A DNA stretch of 64,000 nt from Mitsuaria sp. GD03876 (GCF_029840635.1 NZ_JAOCCU010000009.1:89826-153825); one strand, 5' to 3'; positions 8,635-18,375 are shown, counted from the stretch's first letter. The notes: generated by a model not told the origin, from the letters alone. Program-made: numbers and translations.

Positions 8635-9546
8635 ATGGCTGAGCAAAAACGCACAGGGTCCCGCAAGAGGGTCGAGCGGCTCGACTGGGAGGACCTGCGG
8701 GTCTTCCTCGCGCTGGGGCGGCACGGCAGCCTGTCCGCCGCGGCGCGGGCGCTGGGGGTCAATCACGCGACGATCTCGCGACGCATCCAGGCGCTGGAGG
8801 ACAGCCTCGAGGAGCGGCTCGTCGATCGCCGGCCCGACGGCTACGTGCTGACGCCAGCGGGGCGCCTGGCGCTGGCGGCGGCGAGCGACATGGAAGCCGC
8901 CGCGCAGACGCTGGCGCGGGAAGGCGACGACGACGGCGCGGTGCGCGGGCTGGTGCGGATCAATGCGTCGCCGGCGCTGGCGCAGGGGTTCCTGATCGAC
9001 CGGCTGGCGCGCTTGACGACGGCGCATCCGGGGCTGGACATCGACCTCGCGACGGACCTGCGGTCGGTGAGCCTGGACCGGCACCAGGCCGACATCGCGG
9101 TGCGGCTGACGCGGCCGCGCGATGGCGACTTCATCGCCAAGCCGCTGGGGACGATGGCGTTCGGGTTCTACGGCACGCCGGCGGTGTGCGACGCGGTCGA
9201 GAGCGGGTCGCCGCCGGTGTTCATCACCTTCGACGAGCAGAACAGCGACATGCCGGACGCGACCTGGCTGGCGCGGCACTTCCCCCGGGCGCGGGTGGCG
9301 TTCCGGGCCGACAACCACCTGTCGCAGGCGATCGCCGCGCGGACCGGGGTGGGCATCGTGCTGCTGCCGCATTACCTCGGGCGGCAGGTGCCGGGACTGC
9401 GGGTGTGCGCGCTCGACGCGGTGCGCGAGCCGCGCGAGGTCTGGCTGCTGATCCGCGGCGGGGATCGCAAGGACCGGCCGATCCGGACCGTGGCGGATCA
9501 CCTGCAGCGGGTGTTCGAGGAGGAACGGGTGCTCTTCGAGGCCTGA
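8635..9546 (+). CDS. LysR-family transcriptional regulator
   Basis: The 303-residue protein has the LysR winged helix at residues 17-75 (LRVFLALGRHGSLSAAARALGVNHATISRRIQALE) preceded by a basic 15-residue leader, then the effector domain. It is the type of LysR found head-to-head with an SDR gene in many proteobacteria. Here 132 bases separate it from the SDR start. It therefore probably controls the SDR and tautomerase genes and itself. Ribosome binding site is weak (only GTAGCC-like sequence upstream), which is common for autoregulated LysR genes. Confidence 0.92.
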   Translation: MAEQKRTGSRKRVERLDWEDLRVFLALGRHGSLSAAARALGVNHATISRRIQALEDSLEERLVDRRPDGYVLTPAGRLALAAASDMEAAAQTLAREGDDDGAVRGLVRINASPALAQGFLIDRLARLTTAHPGLDIDLATDLRSVSLDRHQADIAVRLTRPRDGDFIAKPLGTMAFGFYGTPAVCDAVESGSPPVFITFDEQNSDMPDATWLARHFPRARVAFRADNHLSQAIAARTGVGIVLLPHYLGRQVPGLRVCALDAVREPREVWLLIRGGDRKDRPIRTVADHLQRVFEEERVLFEA

Positions 9547-9618
9547 ACGCGGCGCGGCCGATCGGCCCGGCCGGCTGGAGCGATGGTCGAGCGCGGCGCC
9601 GGATCGCGGCGCCCGGCC

Positions 9619-10464
9619 TCAGGCGCTCCGCAGCAGCGCCCGGACGGCGTCCTCGTCCTGCGGCGTCGCCGGCTGGTAGACGACCAATCCCAGGTCCGGC
9701 CGGCCATCGACGGCGAAGGCCGAGTATTCGAAGGCCAGCGGCCCGGCGACCGGATGGTTCAGGCGCTTGAGGCCTTCACCGAAACCGCGCACGTCGTGCT
9801 CGCGCCAGAACGCGGCGAACTCCGGACTGCGCGCGCCGACCTCGGCGACCAGCGCCTCGACCTTCGCCGGATCGCCCGCGCGCGCCGCGTCGGCCCGGAA
9901 CGCGGCGACGACGAATCGCGCCACGCCCTCCCAGTCGTCCTGCGCGGCCCGCACGCGCGGGTCGCAGAAGATGAGCCGGACGATGTTGCGGTCCTCCGGC
10001 GCGCGGGCGCCGTAGTCCGTCAGCACGACGGTGGCGGCGAGGTTCCAGGCGACGACGTCCCACAGCGCGGTCTTCACGATCGCGGGGCTGAGCGTCAGCG
10101 CGTCCAGCACGCGCTGCAGGCGCGGCGTGACGCCGGTGGTTTCCGGCGCGCGGAGCTCGGGCGCGCGGCCGAAGGCGAGCAGGAACAGGTGTTCGCGCTC
10201 GACATCGGTCAGCAGCAGCGCGCCGGCGATGCGCTCGAGCACGACCTCCGACGGCGCGCCGCCGCGACCCTGCTCCAGCCACGTGTACCAGGTCGAGCTC
10301 ACGTGCGCGCGCTGCGCGACCTCCTCGCGGCGCAGGCCCGGCGTGCGCCGGCGCGTCATCGGCAGGCCGAAGGCCGCGGGGTCCAGGCGCTCGCGCCGGT
10401 CGCGGAGGTAGGCGCCGAGCAGGTTGTCCCGCTCTGGGGCGATGGAGGAGGGGCGGGCGCTCAC
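9619..10464 (-). CDS. XRE-type HTH regulator with MmyB-like ligand-binding domain
   Basis: The 281-residue protein has an N-terminal helix-turn-helix (residues 13-85). It contains the family signature RRRTPGLRREEVAQRAHVSSTWYTWLEQGR, and a C-terminal MmyB-like PAS-related domain that in this family may bind a fatty-acid-like ligand. These regulators are commonly divergent from an SDR or epimerase gene that they repress, and the same arrangement is seen here with the gene at 10592. Translation starts at a GTG (10462-10464), with AGGA six bases upstream. The stop lies 72 bases from the convergent LysR end. Confidence 0.9.
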   Translation of the reverse strand: MSARPSSIAPERDNLLGAYLRDRRERLDPAAFGLPMTRRRTPGLRREEVAQRAHVSSTWYTWLEQGRGGAPSEVVLERIAGALLLTDVEREHLFLLAFGRAPELRAPETTGVTPRLQRVLDALTLSPAIVKTALWDVVAWNLAATVVLTDYGARAPEDRNIVRLIFCDPRVRAAQDDWEGVARFVVAAFRADAARAGDPAKVEALVAEVGARSPEFAAFWREHDVRGFGEGLKRLNHPVAGPLAFEYSAFAVDGRPDLGLVVYQPATPQDEDAVRALLRSA

Positions 10465-10502
10465 GAAGATCCTGAGGTGGGAGGGAGCCAGGGGCCTGGG
10501 GG

Positions 10503-10532
10503 GTAGTGGCTATACCTGGATAAGGTCACTAC
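10503..10532. promoter_or_regulatory. Inverted repeat GTAGTG-N18-CACTAC in a divergent promoter
   Basis: A perfect 6-bp inverted repeat lies between the XRE regulator and the epimerase gene, with TATACC and GGATAAGG-like promoter sequence inside it. Position and symmetry make it a candidate operator for the regulator at 9619. The spacing is long for a single dimer site, so confidence is modest. Confidence 0.35.
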
Positions 10533-10591
10533 TACACCAGGATGCATTCTGCGCGGAGGATCCGCCCCATTCATCACAGAGGGCATTTCCC

Positions 10592-11479
10592 ATGCGAGTT
10601 TTCGTCACTGGTGCCACGGGCTTCGTCGGATCGGCGGTCGTGCAGGAATTGATCGACGCGGGCCACCGCGTGCTGGGCCTGGTCCGCTCCGACGCGTCGG
10701 CCGAAGCGCTGGCGCGGACCGGCGCCGAGGTGCATCGCGGGTCGATCGACGACCTGGACGGCCTGCGCGCCGGCGCCGCCGCCTGCGACGGCGTCATCCA
10801 CACCGCGTTCGACCACGACTTCTCCCGCTTCGCCGAGAACTGCCGGCGCGACCGCGTCGCCATCGAGGCGATGGGCGAGGCGCTCGCCGGTTCTTCGCGG
10901 CCGCTGGTCGTGACCACCGGCCTCGCGATGGCGGTCCAAGGCCGCCTCGGGCAGGAGAGCGACGCCTGCCTGCCGGTCTCCGAGGGCTATGCCCGCGCGT
11001 CGGAGCCGACGGCGCTGGCGCTCGCGGAGCGCGGTATCCACGCGTCCGTCGTGCGCCTGCCGCCGACGACGCACGGCGCCGGCGACCACGGCTTCGTGCC
11101 CATCCTCATCGACCTGGCGCGGCGCACGGGCCGGTCCGCCTACGTCGGCGACGGCATGAACGCGTGGAGCGCCACGCACCGGCGCGACGCGGCGGTCGTG
11201 TTCCGGCGCGCCGTGGAGACGGCCGAGGCCGGCGCGCGCTGGCACGCGGTCGCGGAGGAGTCGATCCCCTTCAAGGACATCGCGGCCGCGATCGGGGAGG
11301 GGCTCGGCGTGCCGTTGGCGCGCCTGGACGGCGACGAGGCGGCGGCGCACTTCGGCTGGTTCTCGAAGTTCGCCGGCATGACGCTGGCGGCGTCGAGCGC
11401 GAAGACCCGCGCGGCGCTCGGCTGGACGCCGCGGCAGCCGACGCTGGCCCAGGACCTGGCGGACGCGGGGTACTTCTGA
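10592..11479 (+). CDS. NAD(P)-dependent epimerase/dehydratase-family reductase
   Basis: The 295-residue protein is an atypical/extended SDR: it opens with FVTGATGFVGSAVVQELIDAGH, a Rossmann motif for NAD(P), and continues with the family segments LVRSDASAEALARTGAEVHRG and VIHTAFDHDF. The catalytic YxxxK is not obvious. The corresponding region is GYARASEPTALALAERG, typical of the SDR subfamily that travels with XRE/MmyB regulators. No substrate can be assigned. The ATG at 10592 starts directly at the Rossmann fold, with AGAGGG upstream; the longer open frame adds only intergenic sequence. It is likely regulated by the divergent gene at 9619. Confidence 0.85.
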   Translation: MRVFVTGATGFVGSAVVQELIDAGHRVLGLVRSDASAEALARTGAEVHRGSIDDLDGLRAGAAACDGVIHTAFDHDFSRFAENCRRDRVAIEAMGEALAGSSRPLVVTTGLAMAVQGRLGQESDACLPVSEGYARASEPTALALAERGIHASVVRLPPTTHGAGDHGFVPILIDLARRTGRSAYVGDGMNAWSATHRRDAAVVFRRAVETAEAGARWHAVAEESIPFKDIAAAIGEGLGVPLARLDGDEAAAHFGWFSKFAGMTLAASSAKTRAALGWTPRQPTLAQDLADAGYF

Positions 11480-11490
11480 TCGGCTCGCCG

Positions 11491-11538
11491 CTCTAGCCGC
11501 CGCTCTAGCCGCCGCTCTAGCCGCCGCTCTAGCCGCCG
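11491..11538. repeat. Four perfect 12-bp tandem repeats (CTCTAGCCGCCG)
   Basis: The unit CTCTAGCCGCCG occurs four times without a mismatch (11491, 11503, 11515, 11527). A fifth near-copy (GTCTAGCCGCCG, 11561-11572) is the 3' end of the minus-strand gene at 11563 and contains its TAG stop. Each tandem unit thus reiterates the gene's terminal Gly-stop sequence on the minus strand. It looks like slippage duplication of a gene end. Confidence 0.9.
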
Positions 11539-11562
11539 CGCGGCCTCAGGCGTCGCGCGTGT

Positions 11563-12456
11563 CTAGCCGCCGGGCGGGCGCCGTCCGCCCGCTTCCCGGG
11601 CGGCTTCCTGGTCGGCCCGCGCCTTCTTGGCCGCCGCGATCCATGGCGCGGCGAGCGCCGCCGCCTGGCGGGCCTCGTCCTCGGTGAGCGACACGGTCGC
11701 CTCGCCGGATTGACGGGTCACGATCTCCCTGATCCCGTCGGCGGACAGCGTGTCGAAGGCGATCTCGTAGGCGCGGACCTCGACGGCCGACAGTCCCCAG
11801 CGTCGGCCGTTCAGCGCGAGCGTCAGGGCCGGGGAGGGATCGCCGTCCAGGAGGTCGGCGTGCAAGGCGGCGATCAGCGGGCGGCGCATGGATTCCGCGG
11901 GATCGAACTGGACGGACTCCGCGTAGACCGCGCCGATGCCTTTGACGCCCCCGAGCAGCGCGCGCTCCGCGAGCTCCTTCTTCTTGGCTTTCATCTCGTC
12001 GGTGAGCGACTGGCATTGCCGGTCCTGCTCGTCGACCTGCGCGAGCACGCGGTTGGCCATGGCGTTGTCGAACCGGCCGTTCTCCTTCAAGGTCTCGACC
12101 GCGAAGCGGGTGGTCGGGTTCACGCCGCACACCGAGATCAACCTGGCGACATCGCCCGCCTGTTGTGGCGTGCCGCCGTTGATCGCGGCCAGCGCGCGCT
12201 GGCCATAGTCCTGCATGGACGCGGAGGCGCCGATCGACGCGGGCATCGCGACGGAAGGCCCGTTTCGGCCGCTGGCTCCGACGGGCGCGGACGCGGGCGT
12301 GCCGGTGTTGTCGTGTTTCGCGCCGGCGGCGGCGGCTCCCGGCAGCGGCGCGGCCATGACGGCGCGCTGGCCGGTGGGCGGCGCCACCCAGAGCCAGGCG
12401 CTCGCGCCGGCCAGCGCCAGCGCGGCGGCCGCGATCCAACGGCGTCGATCGGACAT
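11563..12456 (-). CDS. Membrane-anchored hypothetical protein
   Basis: The 297-residue product has one N-terminal hydrophobic segment (residues 6-22, WIAAAALALAGASAWLWVA) acting as signal or anchor, a low-complexity Ala/Pro/Gly stretch to about residue 75, and then a mainly helical soluble domain (YGQRALAAINGGTPQQAGDVARLISVCGVNP onwards) that would sit in the periplasm. The tail is charged and ends GGRRPPGG. No family is recognised. GAGGAAA precedes the ATG at 12454-12456. It lies downstream of the peroxiredoxin terminator, so it has its own promoter. Its 3' end is the seed of the 12-bp repeat array. Confidence 0.65.
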   Translation of the reverse strand: MSDRRRWIAAAALALAGASAWLWVAPPTGQRAVMAAPLPGAAAAGAKHDNTGTPASAPVGASGRNGPSVAMPASIGASASMQDYGQRALAAINGGTPQQAGDVARLISVCGVNPTTRFAVETLKENGRFDNAMANRVLAQVDEQDRQCQSLTDEMKAKKKELAERALLGGVKGIGAVYAESVQFDPAESMRRPLIAALHADLLDGDPSPALTLALNGRRWGLSAVEVRAYEIAFDTLSADGIREIVTRQSGEATVSLTEDEARQAAALAAPWIAAAKKARADQEAAREAGGRRPPGG

Positions 12457-12521
12457 CGGTCGCTTTCCTCTCGCGGCCGGTCGCCGCATCGAAGGCGCGG
12501 ATGTTATCGACGCCGCCATGG

Positions 12522-12557
12522 AAAAAGGCCGGTGCCCCCCATCGGAGGGCACCGGCC
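12522..12557 (-). terminator. Rho-independent terminator of the peroxiredoxin gene
   Basis: GGCCGGTGCCC (12527-12537) pairs perfectly over 11 bp with GGGCACCGGCC (12547-12557) around a nine-base loop. On the minus strand the stem is followed by TTTTT (12526-12522). It lies 67 bases past the peroxiredoxin stop codon and is the cleanest intrinsic terminator in the window. Confidence 0.92.
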
Positions 12558-12623
12558 TTCGCGACCCGTGAACGGCATGTCGATGGCCCGTGACGGCGGG
12601 CTCACCCGGCCGTCATCGCGGCC

Positions 12624-13283
12624 TCACTTCGGCTGCTTGACGATGCGCAGGTAGGGCTTGGGCGCCTTCCAGCCTTCGGGGTAGATCGTCTTGGCTTCGT
12701 CGTCCGACACCGAGCCCGCGATGATCACGTCGTCGCCCTGCTTCCAGTTCACCGGCGTGGCCACGCGGTGCTTGGCGGTCAGCTGCAGCGAGTCCAGCAC
12801 GCGCAGGATCTCGTCGAAGTTGCGGCCCGTGGTCATCGGGTAGGTCAGCATCAGCTTGATCTTCTTGTCCGGACCGACGATGAACACCGAGCGCACCGTC
12901 GCGTTCGTCGCCGCGGTGCGGCCGTCCGAGCCGCCCGCTTCGTCGGCCGGCAGCATGTTGTAGAGCTTGGCCACGTTCAGGTCGGTGTCGCCGATCATCG
13001 GGTACTTCACCTCGGCGCCCTGCGTCTCCTGGATGTCGGCGGCCCACTTGCTGTGGTTCTCGACCGGGTCGATCGACAGGCCGATCAGCTTGGCGTTGCG
13101 CTGGGTGAATTCAGGCTCGATGCGCGCCATGTAGCCCAGTTCCGTCGTGCACACCGGGGTGAAGTCCTTGGGATGCGAGAACAGGATGGCCCAGCTGTCG
13201 CCGATCCAGTTGTGGAAGTCGATTTCCCCTTGCGTGGTCTTGGCGGTGAAGTTCGGGGCGGTGTCGTTGATGCGCAGAGACAT
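12624..13283 (-). CDS. 1-Cys peroxiredoxin (Prx6 type)
   Basis: The 219-residue protein reduces hydroperoxides in the cytoplasm. The peroxidatic site HPKDFTPVCTTE is present with Cys45, and the C-terminal Prx6-type extension (KHRVATPVNWKQGDDVII, TIYPEGWKAPKPYLR) is complete. There is no conserved resolving Cys in the usual AhpC position, fitting the 1-Cys class. Length is typical. The ATG at 13281-13283 follows CTTGGAGCCC. It has an upstream 9-bp inverted repeat (13303-13335) and a strong terminator at 12522-12557, so it is monocistronic. KatG lies 2 kb away but is not in the same unit. Confidence 0.95.
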   Translation of the reverse strand: MSLRINDTAPNFTAKTTQGEIDFHNWIGDSWAILFSHPKDFTPVCTTELGYMARIEPEFTQRNAKLIGLSIDPVENHSKWAADIQETQGAEVKYPMIGDTDLNVAKLYNMLPADEAGGSDGRTAATNATVRSVFIVGPDKKIKLMLTYPMTTGRNFDEILRVLDSLQLTAKHRVATPVNWKQGDDVIIAGSVSDDEAKTIYPEGWKAPKPYLRIVKQPK

Positions 13284-13302
13284 GGTGGGCTCCAAGGTTG
13301 AA

Positions 13303-13335
13303 GGGTCGAGTCTGCCCAATGGCTTTACTCGACCC
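13303..13335. promoter_or_regulatory. 9-bp inverted repeat in the peroxiredoxin leader
   Basis: GGGTCGAGT (13303-13311) and ACTCGACCC (13327-13335) are perfect inverted copies separated by 15 bases. They lie 20-52 bases upstream of the peroxiredoxin ATG. The sequence could be an operator or a hairpin in the mRNA leader. It does not match the OxyR ATAG-N7-CTAT pattern. Confidence 0.5.
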
Positions 13336-13378
13336 GCGACTTTACTCATGCGCCGGCCGCATGTGGCCGGCGATGGCC

Positions 13379-14050
13379 TCACTGTCCCAAGGTCCAGTTC
13401 ACGCCGGCGGTCCACCAGCCTTCCTTCGGTCCGCGGCCGGTCGCCGAGGCCCGCGCGAAGCTCAGATCGAGCGACAGGCGCTCGTTGACGTCGTGTCGCA
13501 GGCCGAGCCGGGACATCGGCCGGAGCCCGTCGTGGAAATGCTCGACGAGCAGCTGCCATCCGGCGACCATCTGCCACTCGACGGCGATGCCGCGCTGGGT
13601 GCGGTCCTCGCCGCCGCGGACGAAGGCGCGGCCCAGGTTCAGGTGCAGGGCGAGGTCGTCGCGCGGCGTCCAGCTCAGCGGCACCAGCAGCGAGCGCTGC
13701 GACCGCGGGGCCTGGTCTTGCCAGCTGAGCGCGCCGACCAGCCCGATGGCGAGCCGGGGCCGCAGGTCGGTGGCCCACTTCAGCTGCACCGCGTGGGCGT
13801 GGAGGTTGGGCACGGGCTGGGCGGTCTCGCGGTCGGCGTTGATCTCGGCTTCGACGCCCAGGACGTAGCAGCCCAGGCCGGCGTGCTGGCGCTGGCGCCG
13901 GTCGAGGTTGGAGCGCTCGGCCCAGAGCTCGAGGTTGCACTGGCCGGGCACGGCGATGACGGCGTCGTCGACGGCGTGGTGACCGCCGGCGGCCAGGCAG
14001 GACAGTGGCAGCAGCAGGCCGGTCAGCAGGACCAGCAGGACGAGGGGCAT
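13379..14050 (-). CDS. Predicted outer-membrane beta-barrel protein
   Basis: The 223-residue protein has a signal peptide (MPLVLLVLLTGLLLPLSCLAAG, cleavage near residue 21). It then shows a series of amphipathic strands with alternating aromatic residues (CNLELWAERSNL, HAVQLKWATDLRPRLAIGLVGALSW, LALHLNLGRAFV, GIAVEWQMVAGWQLLVEHFH) ending WWTAGVNWTLGQ. The pattern resembles the phenol-degradation MetA/transporter-type small barrels, but I cannot name a function. AGGAGACTGTTC precedes the ATG at 14048-14050. The stop lies 95 bases upstream of the peroxiredoxin start on the same strand, so co-transcription is possible; the dyad in the gap argues for a separate promoter. Confidence 0.7.
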   Translation of the reverse strand: MPLVLLVLLTGLLLPLSCLAAGGHHAVDDAVIAVPGQCNLELWAERSNLDRRQRQHAGLGCYVLGVEAEINADRETAQPVPNLHAHAVQLKWATDLRPRLAIGLVGALSWQDQAPRSQRSLLVPLSWTPRDDLALHLNLGRAFVRGGEDRTQRGIAVEWQMVAGWQLLVEHFHDGLRPMSRLGLRHDVNERLSLDLSFARASATGRGPKEGWWTAGVNWTLGQ

Positions 14051-14325
14051 GAACAGTCTCCTGGCGACCAGTGTGGTCGCCGAAGGGGACTGAGTGATGA
14101 CGGTGGGGGAGAAGGGCGCGATCGACGGGTGGGGGCGTCGGGCGCGGACAACAGGTGCCAAGTTCCCGGCCGCTGGAATGCCCCTGTGGTCATCTGAAAA
14201 TCGATCGCGAAGGGCGCGCAGGCCGATAGACTTCGCATCCCCGCCCCAGGCTGCCCCCCGTCCTAATACATCGTGGATGGGCTGTGCCCCTGGGGCGTTT
14301 TTTCTCCGAAGTGCGGGAGATCCTC

Positions 14326-15048
14326 ATGCCGACGGCGATCCTTATCGACGGTGCGTTCTTCGTGAAGCGGTTTCGCGCTTTGGAGCCGGGCAATGCGCAC
14401 GATGCCGAGCGAGCGGCCGATTGCGCGTTCAGGTGGGCGCTTGCCCATCTCGTCGAACGAGGACGGGGGCGCGGCAAGCGCTTCCGGGAGCTCTTCCGCA
14501 TTTATTTCTACGATTGCCCACCGCTGATGAAGCGACTGCAGAACCCGATCTCTGGGAAAGGCATCAACTTCTCGACAAGCTCGGAGGCCCTGTTTCGTAT
14601 CCAACTCCACGAGCGGCTGAAGACGAAGCGCAAGATGGCGCTTCGATTGGGGCATCTGGCTTCTGACTCTGTCTGGACGATCAAGCCCGAGGCGATCCAG
14701 GCCCTCCTCAAGCGAAAGATCCGGTCGGACGATCTCACGGAAGGCGATGTCGTTCCTCACCTTCGCCAAAAGGGCGTCGATATGAACATCGGCGTTGACA
14801 TCGTGACGCTCGCGCTGCGAAAGCAGGTCGATCAGATCGTTCTTGTGTCCGGCGACTCTGACTTTGTTCCGGCCGCCAAGTTGGCCCGCCGCGAAGGCGT
14901 TGACTTCATCCTCGATCCGATGTGGCAGCCCGTTTCGGCCAACCTCCAGGAACACATCGATGGCCTTCGCTCGACCGCTCGTCGCCGCGAGCGGCGTGAC
15001 GGCGAGGACGCCAGACGGCCGGAGTCCGTTCTTGAAGAAGCGGCCTGA
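14326..15048 (+). CDS. NYN-domain (LabA/PIN-like) putative ribonuclease
   Basis: The 240-residue protein has the NYN fold: the opening TAILIDGAFFVKRF supplies the first acidic residue, the middle carries a KGVDMNIGVDIVTLAL block, and VSGDSDFVPAAKLARREG supplies the SGDSDF acidic motif of PIN-like metal-dependent nucleases. NYN proteins of this type (LabA/DUF88) are thought to cut RNA, but many are uncharacterised. The tail is basic and acidic low complexity. GGGAGAT precedes the ATG at 14326; an in-frame GTG at 14284 would add 14 residues. GC is visibly lower than in neighbours (about 60% in a line I counted), which suggests acquisition by transfer. It stands alone upstream of katG. Confidence 0.85.
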   Translation: MPTAILIDGAFFVKRFRALEPGNAHDAERAADCAFRWALAHLVERGRGRGKRFRELFRIYFYDCPPLMKRLQNPISGKGINFSTSSEALFRIQLHERLKTKRKMALRLGHLASDSVWTIKPEAIQALLKRKIRSDDLTEGDVVPHLRQKGVDMNIGVDIVTLALRKQVDQIVLVSGDSDFVPAAKLARREGVDFILDPMWQPVSANLQEHIDGLRSTARRRERRDGEDARRPESVLEEAA

Positions 15049-15091
15049 TCCGAACGGCCCGGGTCCCTCAGAAAAGCTATCGCCTCGATAA

Positions 15092-17392
<2,301 letters not shown>

Positions 17393-17401
17393 CCCTGGAC
17401 A

Positions 17402-17435
17402 GGGCCGCCGCCCGGGAGGGCGCGCGGCCCTTTTT
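17402..17435 (+). terminator. Rho-independent terminator of katG
   Basis: GGGCCGC (17402-17408) pairs with GCGGCCC (17424-17430), followed directly by TTTTT. It sits ten bases after the katG stop and just ahead of the repeat array at 17451, separating katG from the next module. Confidence 0.88.
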
Positions 17436-17450
17436 CCGTCCGAAAAGACC

Positions 17451-17530
17451 GTAGGCAAATTGGCTACGGTGTAGGCAATCTGGCTACGACGTAGGCGACT
17501 TGCCTACAATGTGGGCAAATTGCCTACACA
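17451..17530 (+). promoter_or_regulatory. Four 20-bp tandem palindromic operator-like repeats
   Basis: Four units start at exactly 17451, 17471, 17491 and 17511. Each contains a near-palindrome of the form GTAGGC-N5-G(G/C)CTAC; examples are GTAGGCAAATTGGCTAC and GTAGGCGACTTGCCTAC. The 20-bp period is two helical turns, so four dimers would bind on one face of the DNA. The array ends six bases before the ATG of the winged-helix/nucleotidyltransferase gene, and a TACAAT hexamer at 17505-17510 could be its -10 box, placing the promoter inside the array. Autorepression by the encoded winged helix is the natural inference. There are no spacers, so this is not a CRISPR. Confidence 0.85.
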
Positions 17531-17536
17531 CGAGCC

Positions 17537-18142
17537 ATGAACGAACTGCAGCTCACCGAGATCTTTGGCAGCGTCGGACGCTTCCGGGTCCTACGGGCGC
17601 TGTTCTCCGAACCTGAGCGCGGATTCGGACAGCGCGAACTGGCTGCCGAAGCCGGCACGGACGCGGGAAGCGTCGCCCGCTGGCTCAGACGCTGGGCCAG
17701 CACCGGACTGGTCGTCCGCCGGGAAACGGCAGGGGTGCCGCGGTACTCGGCGAGTGCCGATCCCACGCTGATGCCACTGGTGCAGTTGATGCAGCAGGAC
17801 AGCGCGCTGGCGCGGGCGTTGCGCGAGGCCCTTGAACCCTTGAAGGGCATTCAGGCGGCCGTCGTGTTTGGATCGGTCGCTCGCGGCGAAGCCGGCGCTG
17901 GCAGCGACATCGACGTGCTGGTGCTCGGAACTTTGTCCGAACTCAAGCTCAATGTGGTGTTGAAGCCTGTGGGGCGGGCGCTTCGCCGCGAGGTGCGCGC
18001 CACGGTTTCTACGATCGCCTCCTTTCAGGAACAACTTCGTGGCGGGGAGAGCTTCGCGCAGGACATCGTGCGAGGGCCGCGAATTCCCTTGATCGGAGAG
18101 TTCGATGCTGAAGTCCTTTCGGGAGCTGGCCGCCCAGCCTGA
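17537..18142 (+). CDS. Winged-helix regulator fused to a minimal nucleotidyltransferase (MNT) domain
   Basis: The 201-residue protein has an N-terminal MarR/ArsR-like winged helix (residues 5-75: LTEIFGSVGRFRVLRALF, GQRELAAEAGTDAGSVARWLRRW, GLVVRRETAGVPRYS). A C-terminal MNT domain follows, with the signature VVFGSVARGEAGAGSDIDVLV, i.e. GS-x-x-R-G and the D-x-D metal pair near residues 115-135. MNT proteins act as antitoxins that AMPylate HEPN toxins (MntA/HepT) or as aminoglycoside-type transferases. Fusion to a winged helix fits a self-regulating antitoxin. Its ATG follows the four-repeat array with no obvious ribosome binding site, so the message may be nearly leaderless. It overlaps the next gene by 38 bases. 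GC is a little lower than in neighbours. Confidence 0.85.
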   Translation: MNELQLTEIFGSVGRFRVLRALFSEPERGFGQRELAAEAGTDAGSVARWLRRWASTGLVVRRETAGVPRYSASADPTLMPLVQLMQQDSALARALREALEPLKGIQAAVVFGSVARGEAGAGSDIDVLVLGTLSELKLNVVLKPVGRALRREVRATVSTIASFQEQLRGGESFAQDIVRGPRIPLIGEFDAEVLSGAGRPA

Positions 18143-18371
18143 TGCGCCGCTCCGCGCGATCGCGGTGAACGCGCGCGATGCCATCCAGTGGCTCGGGCAG
18201 GCCCAGACCAAACTGCGGGACGCCCGCCATCCGGCGATCTCGAACGGCACCCGGATGGATGCCTCCTGGGATGATGAGGCGATGGCGTGGGTCGTCCCGT
18301 TCCTCGATGACGTTGCCGCATGGTTCGAGAAGAATCACCGCGGGCTGTTGCAACGCGGCCTCGCACGCTGA
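18105..18371 (+). CDS. Small HEPN-like partner protein, apparently shortened
   Basis: The 88-residue product starts inside the end of the nucleotidyltransferase gene (38-base overlap, different frame), with CGGAGAG four bases before its ATG, so the two are translationally coupled. The stretch KLRDARHPAISNGTRMDASW resembles, from memory, the conserved core of HEPN proteins encoded beside winged-helix MNT genes (pattern LxDARxxAISxxxRFDAAY). Those relatives are about 130 residues and carry a later R-N-x-x-x-Y/H catalytic motif. This protein diverges after the core and ends with WFEKNHRGLLQRG, so that motif is missing. It may be a remodelled or inactive HEPN, or a different small partner. No function should be assumed. 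Confidence 0.6.
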   Translation: MLKSFRELAAQPDAPLRAIAVNARDAIQWLGQAQTKLRDARHPAISNGTRMDASWDDEAMAWVVPFLDDVAAWFEKNHRGLLQRGLAR

Positions 18372-18375
18372 CCTT

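Noticed and set aside
17451..17530. Possible CRISPR array
   Set aside because: The 20-bp units are directly abutting with no spacers and are palindromic operator-like; there are no cas genes.
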